The translations under genes and the position numbers were made by a program. Of a DNA stretch of 27,637 bases, positions 14,297 through 21,412 are shown in pieces. This DNA is from Palsa-1233 sp031367105. GTDB lineage: Bacteria; Gemmatimonadota; Gemmatimonadetes; Gemmatimonadales; GWC2-71-9. Under the pieces are notes generated by a model, which saw nothing but the letters and a program-made list of their open reading frames with translations, was not told the origin of the DNA and did no database searches. The DNA lies in the NCBI GenBank assembly GCA_031367105.1, contig JANLPG010000028.1, positions 1-27,637 of the forward strand, read 5' to 3'. Within the stretch, counting starts at the first letter, position 1; the number at the start of each line of letters is the position of its first letter.

Positions 14297-14993
14297 CGCC
14301 TTCGATCGGCGCGCCTTCTTCCGGCGCCTCGCCCCCGTGCTCCCGGCCGCCCTCGCCGCCTGCGGCTGGGATGGCGGGCCTCGCCTTCAACCGGTGCTCG
14401 ACCAGGTCATCGGCTTCAACAACCAGCTGGGCGAGAAGCTGCTGCAGGTGCGCGGTGCCACGGTGCCGCCGCACCAGGTCATCACCGGCAAGATGCCGTC
14501 GTATTTCATCTCCGACGCGATGCCGGTGCTCGACGATCCCGCCAGATGGCGGCTCGAGGTCGGGGGACTCGTTCGCACGCCGACCTCCTTCACCAGCGAG
14601 ATGATCGCTGCCCTGCCGCACATCGACTACAGCGTCGAGCACCACTGCGTCGAGGGGTGGAGCAGCGTGGCCGCGTGGCGGGGTGTGCCCTTCTCGCTGT
14701 TCGCGCAGCTGGTGCAACCGCTCCCCACGGCCCGGTATGTCCAGTTCGACTCGTTCGACAAGGGGTATATGAACGGCTGGGACATCGCCTCGGCGATGCA
14801 CCCGCAGACCATTCTGGCGGACGGTTTCGGCGGCCGGCCGATCGCCCCCGACCACGGTGCGCCGTTGCGGCTCTACTCGCCGATCAAGCTCGGCTACAAG
14901 CTTACCAAGTACCTCACCCGGGTGACCTTCACCGCCGCGAAGCCGGGCGGCTACTGGGAAGACCAGGGCTACCCGTGGTTCGGGGGACTCTAG
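14289..14993 (+). CDS. Molybdopterin-dependent oxidoreductase (sulfite oxidase/YedY fold), Tat substrate
   Basis: A 234-residue protein. The N-terminus has a Tat-like signal, DRRAFFRRLAPVLPAALAAC, ending in a possible lipobox Cys. The catalytic core shows VEHHCVEGWSSVAAWRGV, with Cys120 as the expected molybdenum ligand, then YVQFDSFDKGYMNGWDIASAMHPQTILA and GAPLRLYSPIKLGYKLTKYL, both typical of the oxidoreductase molybdopterin-binding domain. There is no C-terminal dimerisation domain as in sulfite oxidases, so it resembles YedY (MsrP). Its role may be reduction of oxidised methionine or another small substrate using electrons from the upstream cytochrome; this is inferred. Its TAG stop (14991-14993) is the first triplet of the inverted-repeat element that follows. 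Confidence 0.92.
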   Translation: MADAFDRRAFFRRLAPVLPAALAACGWDGGPRLQPVLDQVIGFNNQLGEKLLQVRGATVPPHQVITGKMPSYFISDAMPVLDDPARWRLEVGGLVRTPTSFTSEMIAALPHIDYSVEHHCVEGWSSVAAWRGVPFSLFAQLVQPLPTARYVQFDSFDKGYMNGWDIASAMHPQTILADGFGGRPIAPDHGAPLRLYSPIKLGYKLTKYLTRVTFTAAKPGGYWEDQGYPWFGGL

Positions 14994-15102
14994 AGACTGG
15001 AGACTGGAGATCGGAGACTGGAGATTGGAGACTAGAGACTAGAGGTTGTCATCCTTCGCTACGCTCAGGATGACACGAGGAACCTCCAGTCTCCAGTCTC
15101 TA
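14991..15102. repeat. 112-bp inverted-repeat element with 7-bp tandem units and central hairpin
   Basis: The outer arms are a perfect 19-bp inverted repeat: TAGAGACTGGAGACTGGAG at 14991-15009 and its complement at 15084-15102. The left half (14991-15046) consists of eight degenerate 7-bp units of the type TGGAGAC. The centre is a hairpin with a 9-bp stem, TGTCATCCT (15047-15055) and AGGATGACA (15067-15075), around TCGCTACGCTC. A GTCATCCT...AGGATGAC palindrome of this kind is familiar from intergenic repeats in various bacteria. The element fills the whole convergent gap; its two terminal TAG triplets are the stop codons of both flanking genes. Confidence 0.85.
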
Positions 15103-15501
15103 TCTGCCTCTCAACTTATCCAGTGCTCTCCGATCCTTCTTGTTCGGCTTCCCCTCAGCGAATTCGAGGTTTGGCGTGAGGCGCAGCATTTCGGCGTGTC
15201 GCTCGCGCGCGGCGACCGATGCCGCCGTCTCTTCGAAGAGCCTGGCTGCCTGCGTTGCACTGCCCCGCCGCTCCGCCACACCGGTCACCGCGAGTTCCCA
15301 GCGATACGGCGTCAGTCGCACCACGACCACATCGTCCGGGCCCACGAGACGAGCCGGCTTCGCGCTTTCGCCATTCACCTCGATCTTCCCGCCGATGACC
15401 GCCGCGGTTGCCGCCGAACGCGTCTTGAAGAACCGCGCCGCCCACAGCCATTTGTCGAGACGGACCTGTCCGAGGCCGCCTTCGGAATCCACTCCACCCA
15501 T
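15100..15501 (-). CDS. S4-domain RNA-binding protein (Hsp15/HslR-like)
   Basis: A 133-residue protein. The S4 domain is near the N-terminus: VRLDKWLWAARFFKTRSAATAAVIGGKIEVNGESAKPARLVGPDDVVVVRL. A basic C-terminus (EGKPNKKDRRALDKLRGR) is typical of Hsp15, which binds stalled 50S subunits carrying nascent chains. ATG 15501 has GGGGGAG 11 nt upstream. A GTG at 15537 would add 12 residues and sits 6 nt after a TAATAT hexamer, so a longer leaderless form is possible. The TAG stop at 15100-15102 lies inside the inverted-repeat element. Confidence 0.9.
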   Translation of the reverse strand: MGGVDSEGGLGQVRLDKWLWAARFFKTRSAATAAVIGGKIEVNGESAKPARLVGPDDVVVVRLTPYRWELAVTGVAERRGSATQAARLFEETAASVAARERHAEMLRLTPNLEFAEGKPNKKDRRALDKLRGR

Positions 15502-15541
15502 TGGTCGCTCGCTCCCCCGGGCGCAAATCGCCCACACCCGA

Positions 15542-15550
15542 TCATATTAC
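15542..15550. promoter_or_regulatory. Shared divergent -10 region for the S4-domain gene and pilS
   Basis: TCATATTAC on the plus strand gives TATTAC (15545-15550), 7 nt before the TTG at 15558. Read on the minus strand, the same spot gives TATGAT and TAATAT just before the S4-domain gene. No clear -35 is seen on either side. Confidence 0.4.
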
Positions 15551-15557
15551 CTGTCTC

Positions 15558-17294
15558 TTGAATTCCAATACACCGCTACCCGACGCCCCCGAGCAGCTCA
15601 CCGGGGAGTTCCCGGTTGGTCCGGCCGTTGTGCCGGCCGCGCTGCGTGGGCTCGATCGCCTGACACTGCCGGGTCCGCGGGCGCTCCTCGCCGGGATCCT
15701 CGTCGCCCGGCTCCTGCTCGTCACCCTCGCCCTGGTGCAGGTACTGGCACCGGTCGGCCCCGGCGCCGACGAAGCGAAGCTGGTGGTGATGGTCGCGCTG
15801 GCGGCGATCGGGGCAAGTGCCTGGCTGGCGCAAGTGCTTCGGCGTCGTGCCGCGTTGCCAGGTCCCACTCCAATTTTTGCCCAGGCCTCGATCGACATAT
15901 TGGTCGTCACCGCGCTCGTGTCGGTGGTGGATCGCGAGGCAGCCACGCCGGTCGCCGCGCTCTACGTCGCGCTCGTCACGCTCTACGCACTGCTCCTCCC
16001 GGTGGGCCGCGGGCTCCTGGTGGTGGCCCTCGCTACGGTCTGCTACGTCGCGGTGACCGTGCGCTACACCGGGCTCGCTCCAGGTGCGACTTTCTGGACC
16101 CAGCTCGGCGTGATCGCCTTCGTCGGCGGGCTGATTGCGGTGCTCGGCAACCGGCTCGCCGGCGTCTCGGTGGAGCAGGCAGCGTTGGCGGCAGCGTTGC
16201 AGCAGGCGCGGCTCGAGGCCGATGAGATTCTCGCGACCATTCAATCGGGCGTCCTCTCCGTCGACAACGACGGGCGCCTCGGTTTCGTGAATCCGCGTGG
16301 CCGCCGGATTCTCGGCGCGACCAAGGACACCTTTGTTCCCGGCCAGCCGGTGATGGAGACCCTGCGCTCCCGGTCGCGCGAGTTGCACGACGCCATCCAG
16401 CGGGGCATCACCGATGGCAGCCGCATCGCGCGAGGCGAAGCGGTGGTCCGCCGCGCCGACGGGACGCTCTTCCCCGTGGGGCTCAGTACGACGACGTTTA
16501 AGCGGGCCGGGAACTCCCGCTCCCTGGTGACGGCGATCTTCACCGACATTTCCGACTTGAAGCGACTGCAGGAGTTCCGCCTGCGGGCCGAGCGGCTGGA
16601 GGCGGTCGCCGCGCTGAGTGCCTCCCTGGCGCACGAGATCCGCAATCCGCTGGCGGCGATCCGCAGCGCCGTCGAGCAACTCGCCGCGTCGGTCGACGAG
16701 GACGACGAGGACGAACAGACGCTGGCGCGGCTGGTGATGCGCGAGAGCGAGCGACTGAATCGCCTCTTGAGCGAATTCCTGGATTTCTCCCGGGTGCGGG
16801 CCACCAATTTCGAGCATCTTGACCTGCTCGATGTGGCGCAGGACGCCGCCCGGATCGTGGGCGGACGGCCCGACGCCAAGGGAGTCCAGATTGTGGTGGC
16901 GGGGAACTCGGTCGAGTTCGAAGCCGACAACGATCTGCTCCACCGGATTGTCACCAACCTGATCCTCAATGCGGCGCAGGCGCTCGACGGTCGTGGGCTC
17001 GTGGCAGTCAGCGTGGGAATCGCCGAACAGGGCGAGGCACCCACTTCGCTCGGCGATCACCCGGTGAAGCTGATTATTCGCGACAACGGTCCCGGTATCC
17101 CCGAGGCGGTGCGGGAGCGATTGTTCGAGCCGTTCGTGACCGGACGGCAGGGTGGGACCGGGCTGGGCCTCGCCATCGTGCAACGCGCCGTGGCGGCGCA
17201 CGGCGGCATCATTCTGGTGGATTCCGCCCCTCGGGCGGGTACGACATTCTCGATTTTTCTTCCGGCGACCTGGGACAGGGAGGACAGGGCATGA
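15558..17294 (+). CDS. pilS: PilS-like membrane sensor histidine kinase
   Basis: About 578 residues from a TTG at 15558; the start is uncertain because no Shine-Dalgarno is visible, and a TATTAC hexamer lies 7 nt upstream. The order is PilS-like: six membrane helices (about 45-215, including LLAGILVARLLLVTLALVQVL and SIDILVVTALVSVVD), a PAS domain (EADEILATIQSGVLSVDNDGRLGFVNP to FTDISDLKRL), the HisKA box LAHEIRNPLAAIRSAVEQL with phospho-acceptor His359, and the HATPase domain with N box NLILNAAQAL, G1 DNGPGIPEAV and G2 GGTGLGLAIV. It should phosphorylate the sigma54 activator encoded next, with a 4-bp ATGA overlap. In Pseudomonas, PilS senses pilin in the inner membrane; that role here is inferred. 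Confidence 0.88.
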   Translation: MNSNTPLPDAPEQLTGEFPVGPAVVPAALRGLDRLTLPGPRALLAGILVARLLLVTLALVQVLAPVGPGADEAKLVVMVALAAIGASAWLAQVLRRRAALPGPTPIFAQASIDILVVTALVSVVDREAATPVAALYVALVTLYALLLPVGRGLLVVALATVCYVAVTVRYTGLAPGATFWTQLGVIAFVGGLIAVLGNRLAGVSVEQAALAAALQQARLEADEILATIQSGVLSVDNDGRLGFVNPRGRRILGATKDTFVPGQPVMETLRSRSRELHDAIQRGITDGSRIARGEAVVRRADGTLFPVGLSTTTFKRAGNSRSLVTAIFTDISDLKRLQEFRLRAERLEAVAALSASLAHEIRNPLAAIRSAVEQLAASVDEDDEDEQTLARLVMRESERLNRLLSEFLDFSRVRATNFEHLDLLDVAQDAARIVGGRPDAKGVQIVVAGNSVEFEADNDLLHRIVTNLILNAAQALDGRGLVAVSVGIAEQGEAPTSLGDHPVKLIIRDNGPGIPEAVRERLFEPFVTGRQGGTGLGLAIVQRAVAAHGGIILVDSAPRAGTTFSIFLPATWDREDRA

Positions 17295-18673
17295 GTGTAC
17301 CGCCCTCGGTGCTGATTATTGACGACGAGTCGGGAATTCTCGATACGCTGCGGATCCTCCTCAAGAAAGAGGGGTTCGAGGTCGTGGTGGCGCAGGGCGG
17401 CAAGGCGGGGCTCGATGCGATTCGCAGCGCCGGCGCCGACATCGTCCTCACCGACGTCCGAATGCCGCAGGTGACAGGCCTCGACATCCTCCAGGCGGTC
17501 AAGGAACACGACCCGATGACGCCGGTGATCCTGATGACGGCGCAGGCTTCGCTGCAGAGCGCGATCCAGGCGGTGAACGCCGGCGCCTTCTATTACCTGC
17601 AGAAGCCGTTCGCCAACGACGAATTGATCGCGATCCTGCGGCGTGCCTGCGAGTTCCGGCAGATCCGGGTGGAAAACAAGCAACTGAAGCAGGAGATCCG
17701 GCGCAGCGGCGGCGGTGCCCGGCCAGTGGTGTCGCGCCCGGTGGGCAAGTCGCGTCGGTTCCTCGACGTGCTCCGGCTCGCCGAGGTGGTGGCTCCGACT
17801 GATTCGACCGTGCTCATCGGCGGCGAGAGTGGCACCGGCAAGGAAGTCCTGGCGCGCTACATCCACGAGGCCTCGCGCCGCATCGATGGCCCCTTCCTCT
17901 CCATCAACTGCGGGGCGCTCCCCGAAACGCTGCTGGAGAGTGAACTCTTCGGACACGTGAAAGGATCGTTCACCGGGGCGGTGCGCGACAAGCAGGGGCT
18001 CTTCTCGGCCGCGCGCGGCGGCACGTTCTTCATGGATGAAGTCGGCGAGATGCCACCTTCGCTTCAGGTGAAGTTGCTGCGCGTGCTGCAGCAACGCGAG
18101 GTGATTCCGGTGGGTGCCACCGAGTCGATCCCAGTCGATGTCCGGATCATTGCGGCGACCAATCGCGATCTCGAGGAGGAGATGCGACGGGGTAACTTCC
18201 GCTCGGACCTCTTCTATCGGCTCAACGTCATCGCGATGGAACTGCCCCCGCTGCGCGAGCGCCGTGACGATTTGATCCTCCTGATGGATCACTTCCTCCA
18301 GGAACTCGCGGCGGAGCGTGGCATCGAGCCCAAGGCCCTGGTGTCCGAGGCGATGGACGCGGTGATGGTGTACGAGTGGCCTGGCAACGTGCGTGAGCTT
18401 CAGAATGCGCTCGAGCACGCCACCGTCTTCGCCAAGGGTGGCCTGATCGAGGCGCAGCATCTTCCCGAGCGGATCACCCGGCGCAAGAAGGAGCCGCTGG
18501 TGGCCGATCGGGCGCAGCCCAATCCGCAGCTCGACTTGATCGAGCGCGCCTACATCATGTTCGTGCTGCAAGCCGAGGGTGGGAACAAGACCCGCGCGGC
18601 GGAAGTGCTCGGGATTGATCCCAGCACGCTTTACCGCAAGTTGTCGCGCTACGAGGGAACCGAGGTCAAGTAG
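17291..18673 (+). CDS. pilR: PilR-like sigma54-dependent response regulator (NtrC family)
   Basis: A 460-residue protein with the full NtrC architecture. The receiver domain (1-125) has acidic pocket Asp11/Asp12, phospho-acceptor Asp55 (LTDVRMP) and a conserved Lys in LQKPF. The AAA+ domain (about 150-390) has GESGTGKE (Walker A), ESELFGHVKGSFTGA, GGTFFMDEVGEM (Walker B) and the arginine-finger region FRSDLFYRLNVI. The Fis-type HTH is at the C-terminus (NKTRAAEVLGIDPSTLYRKLSRYE). The sigma54-contacting loop is GSFTGA (225-230), with Ser in place of the usual Ala and Phe/Thr kept. A good -24/-12 promoter precedes the pilin gene 9 kb downstream, which supports the PilR assignment. The next gene begins 1 nt after its TAG. 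Confidence 0.92.
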   Translation: MSVPPSVLIIDDESGILDTLRILLKKEGFEVVVAQGGKAGLDAIRSAGADIVLTDVRMPQVTGLDILQAVKEHDPMTPVILMTAQASLQSAIQAVNAGAFYYLQKPFANDELIAILRRACEFRQIRVENKQLKQEIRRSGGGARPVVSRPVGKSRRFLDVLRLAEVVAPTDSTVLIGGESGTGKEVLARYIHEASRRIDGPFLSINCGALPETLLESELFGHVKGSFTGAVRDKQGLFSAARGGTFFMDEVGEMPPSLQVKLLRVLQQREVIPVGATESIPVDVRIIAATNRDLEEEMRRGNFRSDLFYRLNVIAMELPPLRERRDDLILLMDHFLQELAAERGIEPKALVSEAMDAVMVYEWPGNVRELQNALEHATVFAKGGLIEAQHLPERITRRKKEPLVADRAQPNPQLDLIERAYIMFVLQAEGGNKTRAAEVLGIDPSTLYRKLSRYEGTEVK

Positions 18674-18674
18674 C

Positions 18675-20666
18675 GTGGCGCAATTCGCCGCGTTGCTGCT
18701 GATCGTCCTCGGGCTGCTCCCGCTCGCGAACTGGATCCCCGGCGGACACGCCGCACCGTGGTTCGCCGAACGGCTGCGTCTCTGGGCGAGTGGCGGCGCG
18801 ATCGTCCTGGGTGTGGCGATGATCGCGACGATCGCGGTGCGGCGACACCCGACCTGGTGGCGCGGGGGGAGCTGGAGCCGGATTGCCGCCCGTTGGCGTG
18901 CCGGCGAACGCCGCAGCGATGGAGCCATCGCCGTCGCGGCTGGGCTGCTCTACGCGGTGGTGTCGCGCGTCGTGCTCTCCGCCAAGCCGCTCCTGATCGA
19001 TGAAGTGATCCAGCTCTATCAGGCGCGCATCTTTGCCGGTGGTCGGCTCTGGGCCGTGGCTCCGTTGCACCCCGAGTTCACCTCGTCGATGCACCTCCTC
19101 GACTGGGGTGGCAAGGTCTACGGCCAGTTTCCGGCCGGCGGTCCGGCGATGCTGGCGATCGGTACCCTGCTCCACGCCGAGTGGCTGGTCGGGCCCGTGG
19201 CGGCGGCGGTCGGGGTGTATGCGTTCGGACGGCTGCTGCGGCTGATCGAGGGGCGCGACGGCGTCGCCCTCGCCGCGCTGCTCCTGCTCGCCTTCGCGCC
19301 GTTTTCGGTGTTCCTCGACGCCTCGATGATGAACCACGTCACCGAGACGACCTGGCTCCTGCTCGCCGCACTGGCCCTCGCCCACGCGACCCCCAGGGGA
19401 GCATTCCTTTGTGGGTTGGCCCTCGGCATCGCCGCCACGATCCGTCCGCTCGATGCGGTGAGTTTCGCGCTCCCGACGGCCGTGTGGTTGCTGATCCGCA
19501 CGCTGCGTGGCGGCGCGACCGAGCTCCGGGCACTGCTCCTGAGCGGCATCGGCGTGGCGATTCCCGTAGCCGCTTTGCTGGCGGTCAACGCCGCGCAGAC
19601 CGGGCATCCGCTGGAGTTCGGCTACATCGCGATGTGGGGGAAGTCGCACGAGCTCGGCTTCCACGAGGCGCCCTGGGGATTTCCGCACACGCCGGCCCGC
19701 GGGCTCGAGCTGGTGAATCTCTACCTGCTGCGGCTGCAGAGCTACTTCCTCGAAACCCCCGTGCCGTCGCTGCTCTTCGCAACCGGTGCGCTGGCACTCA
19801 CGCGCCGCCCCACCGCCTTCGATCGCTGGGCACTCGCCGGTAGCGGGCTGCTCCTGCTCTCCTATTTCGCCTACTGGCACGACGGCTTCTACCTCGGCCC
19901 CCGATTCGTGCTGCCGCTCGCCCCCTGGCTGGCGCTCTGGACGGCGCGATTCCCCGCGACCCTTGCGGAGCGGCAGGTCGCACTCCCGCTGCAGCGTGGT
20001 GTGGTGGCGGCTGGAATCACCGCGCTGCTGATGGGCGCGACGATGCTGTTACCGCTGCGAGCGGAGCAGTATCGCAACGGAATGCTGTCGATGCGCTTCG
20101 ATGTCGATGCGCTGGCGCGGCAGGCGGGAGTGCGTGGGGCGCTGGTGTTCGCCCGGGAGAGCTGGGGGGCGCAGCTGGTGGTGCGGATGTGGGCCCTCGG
20201 GGTATCGCGGGTCGATGCCGAACGGATTTATCGGAAGTCCGATGCCTGCAAACTCGATCTCCTGCTCGGGAAAGTGGAGCAGGGAGGGGGTGGGGCGGAC
20301 GACGTGTTGCACGGTGTGGAGCGCTTCCGGGGCGACTCGGCGAAGCTTGTTCGCCTGCGAAACACCCCCGACTCGACCTGGGGGATTCTCCCCGGTACCC
20401 AACTTGCACCACGATGCGTCCGACGCATCGTCGAGGATCGCAACGGATTCACCGCCTTTTCACCACTCCTGCTCGCCGGAAAGGATGGCAACAGCTACGT
20501 GCGAGAATTGCACGCCCGCGACACCCTGCTCCTCAACGCGGCGCCCGGTCGGCCGCTCTTCCTGCTCACGCAGGAGCCGACCGTCGGTGGCGCCCTCCGG
20601 TTCGTTCCCTTCTCCCTCGATTCAGCGCGGGCGGCCTGGATCACGGAGGCGGAGGAGACCCCATGA
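18675..20666 (+). CDS. GT-C fold membrane glycosyltransferase (PMT/ArnT-like)
   Basis: A 663-residue polytopic protein starting at GTG 18675, one base after the pilR stop. About a dozen hydrophobic helices span residues 1-475. The first large extracytoplasmic loop carries LIDEVIQLYQARIFAGGRLWA with acidic pair Asp109-Glu110, the expected catalytic/metal position of GT-C enzymes, followed by PEFTSSMHLLDWGGKVYGQFPAGGPAMLAIG. A soluble C-terminal region (about 480-663) resembles the periplasmic tail of ArnT/PMT relatives. Such enzymes transfer a sugar from a polyprenyl-phosphate donor to lipid, glycan or protein in the periplasm. Acceptor unknown. It overlaps the next gene by ATGA. Confidence 0.85.
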   Translation: MAQFAALLLIVLGLLPLANWIPGGHAAPWFAERLRLWASGGAIVLGVAMIATIAVRRHPTWWRGGSWSRIAARWRAGERRSDGAIAVAAGLLYAVVSRVVLSAKPLLIDEVIQLYQARIFAGGRLWAVAPLHPEFTSSMHLLDWGGKVYGQFPAGGPAMLAIGTLLHAEWLVGPVAAAVGVYAFGRLLRLIEGRDGVALAALLLLAFAPFSVFLDASMMNHVTETTWLLLAALALAHATPRGAFLCGLALGIAATIRPLDAVSFALPTAVWLLIRTLRGGATELRALLLSGIGVAIPVAALLAVNAAQTGHPLEFGYIAMWGKSHELGFHEAPWGFPHTPARGLELVNLYLLRLQSYFLETPVPSLLFATGALALTRRPTAFDRWALAGSGLLLLSYFAYWHDGFYLGPRFVLPLAPWLALWTARFPATLAERQVALPLQRGVVAAGITALLMGATMLLPLRAEQYRNGMLSMRFDVDALARQAGVRGALVFARESWGAQLVVRMWALGVSRVDAERIYRKSDACKLDLLLGKVEQGGGGADDVLHGVERFRGDSAKLVRLRNTPDSTWGILPGTQLAPRCVRRIVEDRNGFTAFSPLLLAGKDGNSYVRELHARDTLLLNAAPGRPLFLLTQEPTVGGALRFVPFSLDSARAAWITEAEETP

Positions 20667-21412
20667 CAGTACCGCGGCTCGCCTTGGTGATCCCGGCGTG
20701 GAATGAAGCGAATCGCTTGCGCGATGAAGCCTTCCGTGAGTTTGTGGCGCAGCAGGATGTCGTGGACCTGCGCTTCATCGACGACGGCTCGACCGATGCG
20801 ACGGCAGAGCGACTCTCCGCACTGGCGCGGCACACCCCCTCGCGCATCGTGGTGCAACGGCTCGACACGAATCGTGGCAAGGGCGAAGCGGTGCGGATCG
20901 GTCTGCGCGCCGCGCTCGACGCTGGCTATCCGATGGCAGGGTATCTCGATGCCGATCTGGCCGCCCCGCTCGATACGGCGCTGCTGTTGCGGGATGCATT
21001 GGTGGCCGATCCCGCCCTCGCGTTGGCACTCGGTTCACGCATCAAGCTGCTCGGCTGGCGGATCGCCCGCTCCGAACGACGGCACTACCTCGGCCGCGTG
21101 TTCGCCACCTTCGCGTCGCTCACGCTCGGACTGGCAGTCTACGACACCCAGTGTGGCGCCAAGGCGCTCCGCGCCGGAGCAGCGACCGACACCGCGCTGG
21201 CGTCGCCGTTCATCTCGCGCTGGTTGTTCGATGTGGAGCTGCTGGCCCGATTGCGGGACGCGGGGGCCGCAATGCGCGAGATCCCGCTGCCGGTCTGGGA
21301 GGATCCTGGGGGGTCGAGCGTTCGCGCGCGCGACTTTCTCTGGGCGCCACTGGAATTGCTCCGGATCCGTCGACGCTATCCTCCGCGCAAAGCCGCCGCA
21401 GTGCCGGATTGA
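20663..21412 (+). CDS. Family 2 glycosyltransferase (dolichyl/polyprenyl-phosphate sugar synthase-like)
   Basis: A 249-residue cytoplasmic GT-A enzyme. It shows LALVIPAWNEANRL (nucleotide-binding start), DLRFIDDGSTDAT, VVQRLDTNRGKGEAVRIGLRAAL and the DxD metal site in AGYLDADLAAPLDTALLL, then VYDTQCGAKALRAG and RWLFDVELLARLRDAG. These features match the DPM1/Alg5-like group that attaches a sugar from a nucleotide donor to polyprenyl phosphate, although this copy lacks C-terminal membrane helices. It could feed the flanking GT-C transferases. ATG 20663 overlaps the preceding stop as ATGA; longer upstream readings are antisense-like and unsupported. Confidence 0.9.
   Translation: MTVPRLALVIPAWNEANRLRDEAFREFVAQQDVVDLRFIDDGSTDATAERLSALARHTPSRIVVQRLDTNRGKGEAVRIGLRAALDAGYPMAGYLDADLAAPLDTALLLRDALVADPALALALGSRIKLLGWRIARSERRHYLGRVFATFASLTLGLAVYDTQCGAKALRAGAATDTALASPFISRWLFDVELLARLRDAGAAMREIPLPVWEDPGGSSVRARDFLWAPLELLRIRRRYPPRKAAAVPD

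Noticed and set aside
14991..15046. Short tandem 7-bp units considered as a CRISPR or minisatellite-type locus
   Set aside because: Units are contiguous with no spacers and far too short for CRISPR; they belong to the inverted-repeat element.
15576..17201. A 541-codon open frame antisense to pilS
   Set aside because: Same reason: fully opposite a well-defined histidine kinase, with residue composition of a shadow frame.
17057..18928. A 623-codon open frame antisense to pilR
   Set aside because: Opposes a perfect NtrC-type protein; no recognisable domain, no ribosome site; GC-driven lack of stops explains it.
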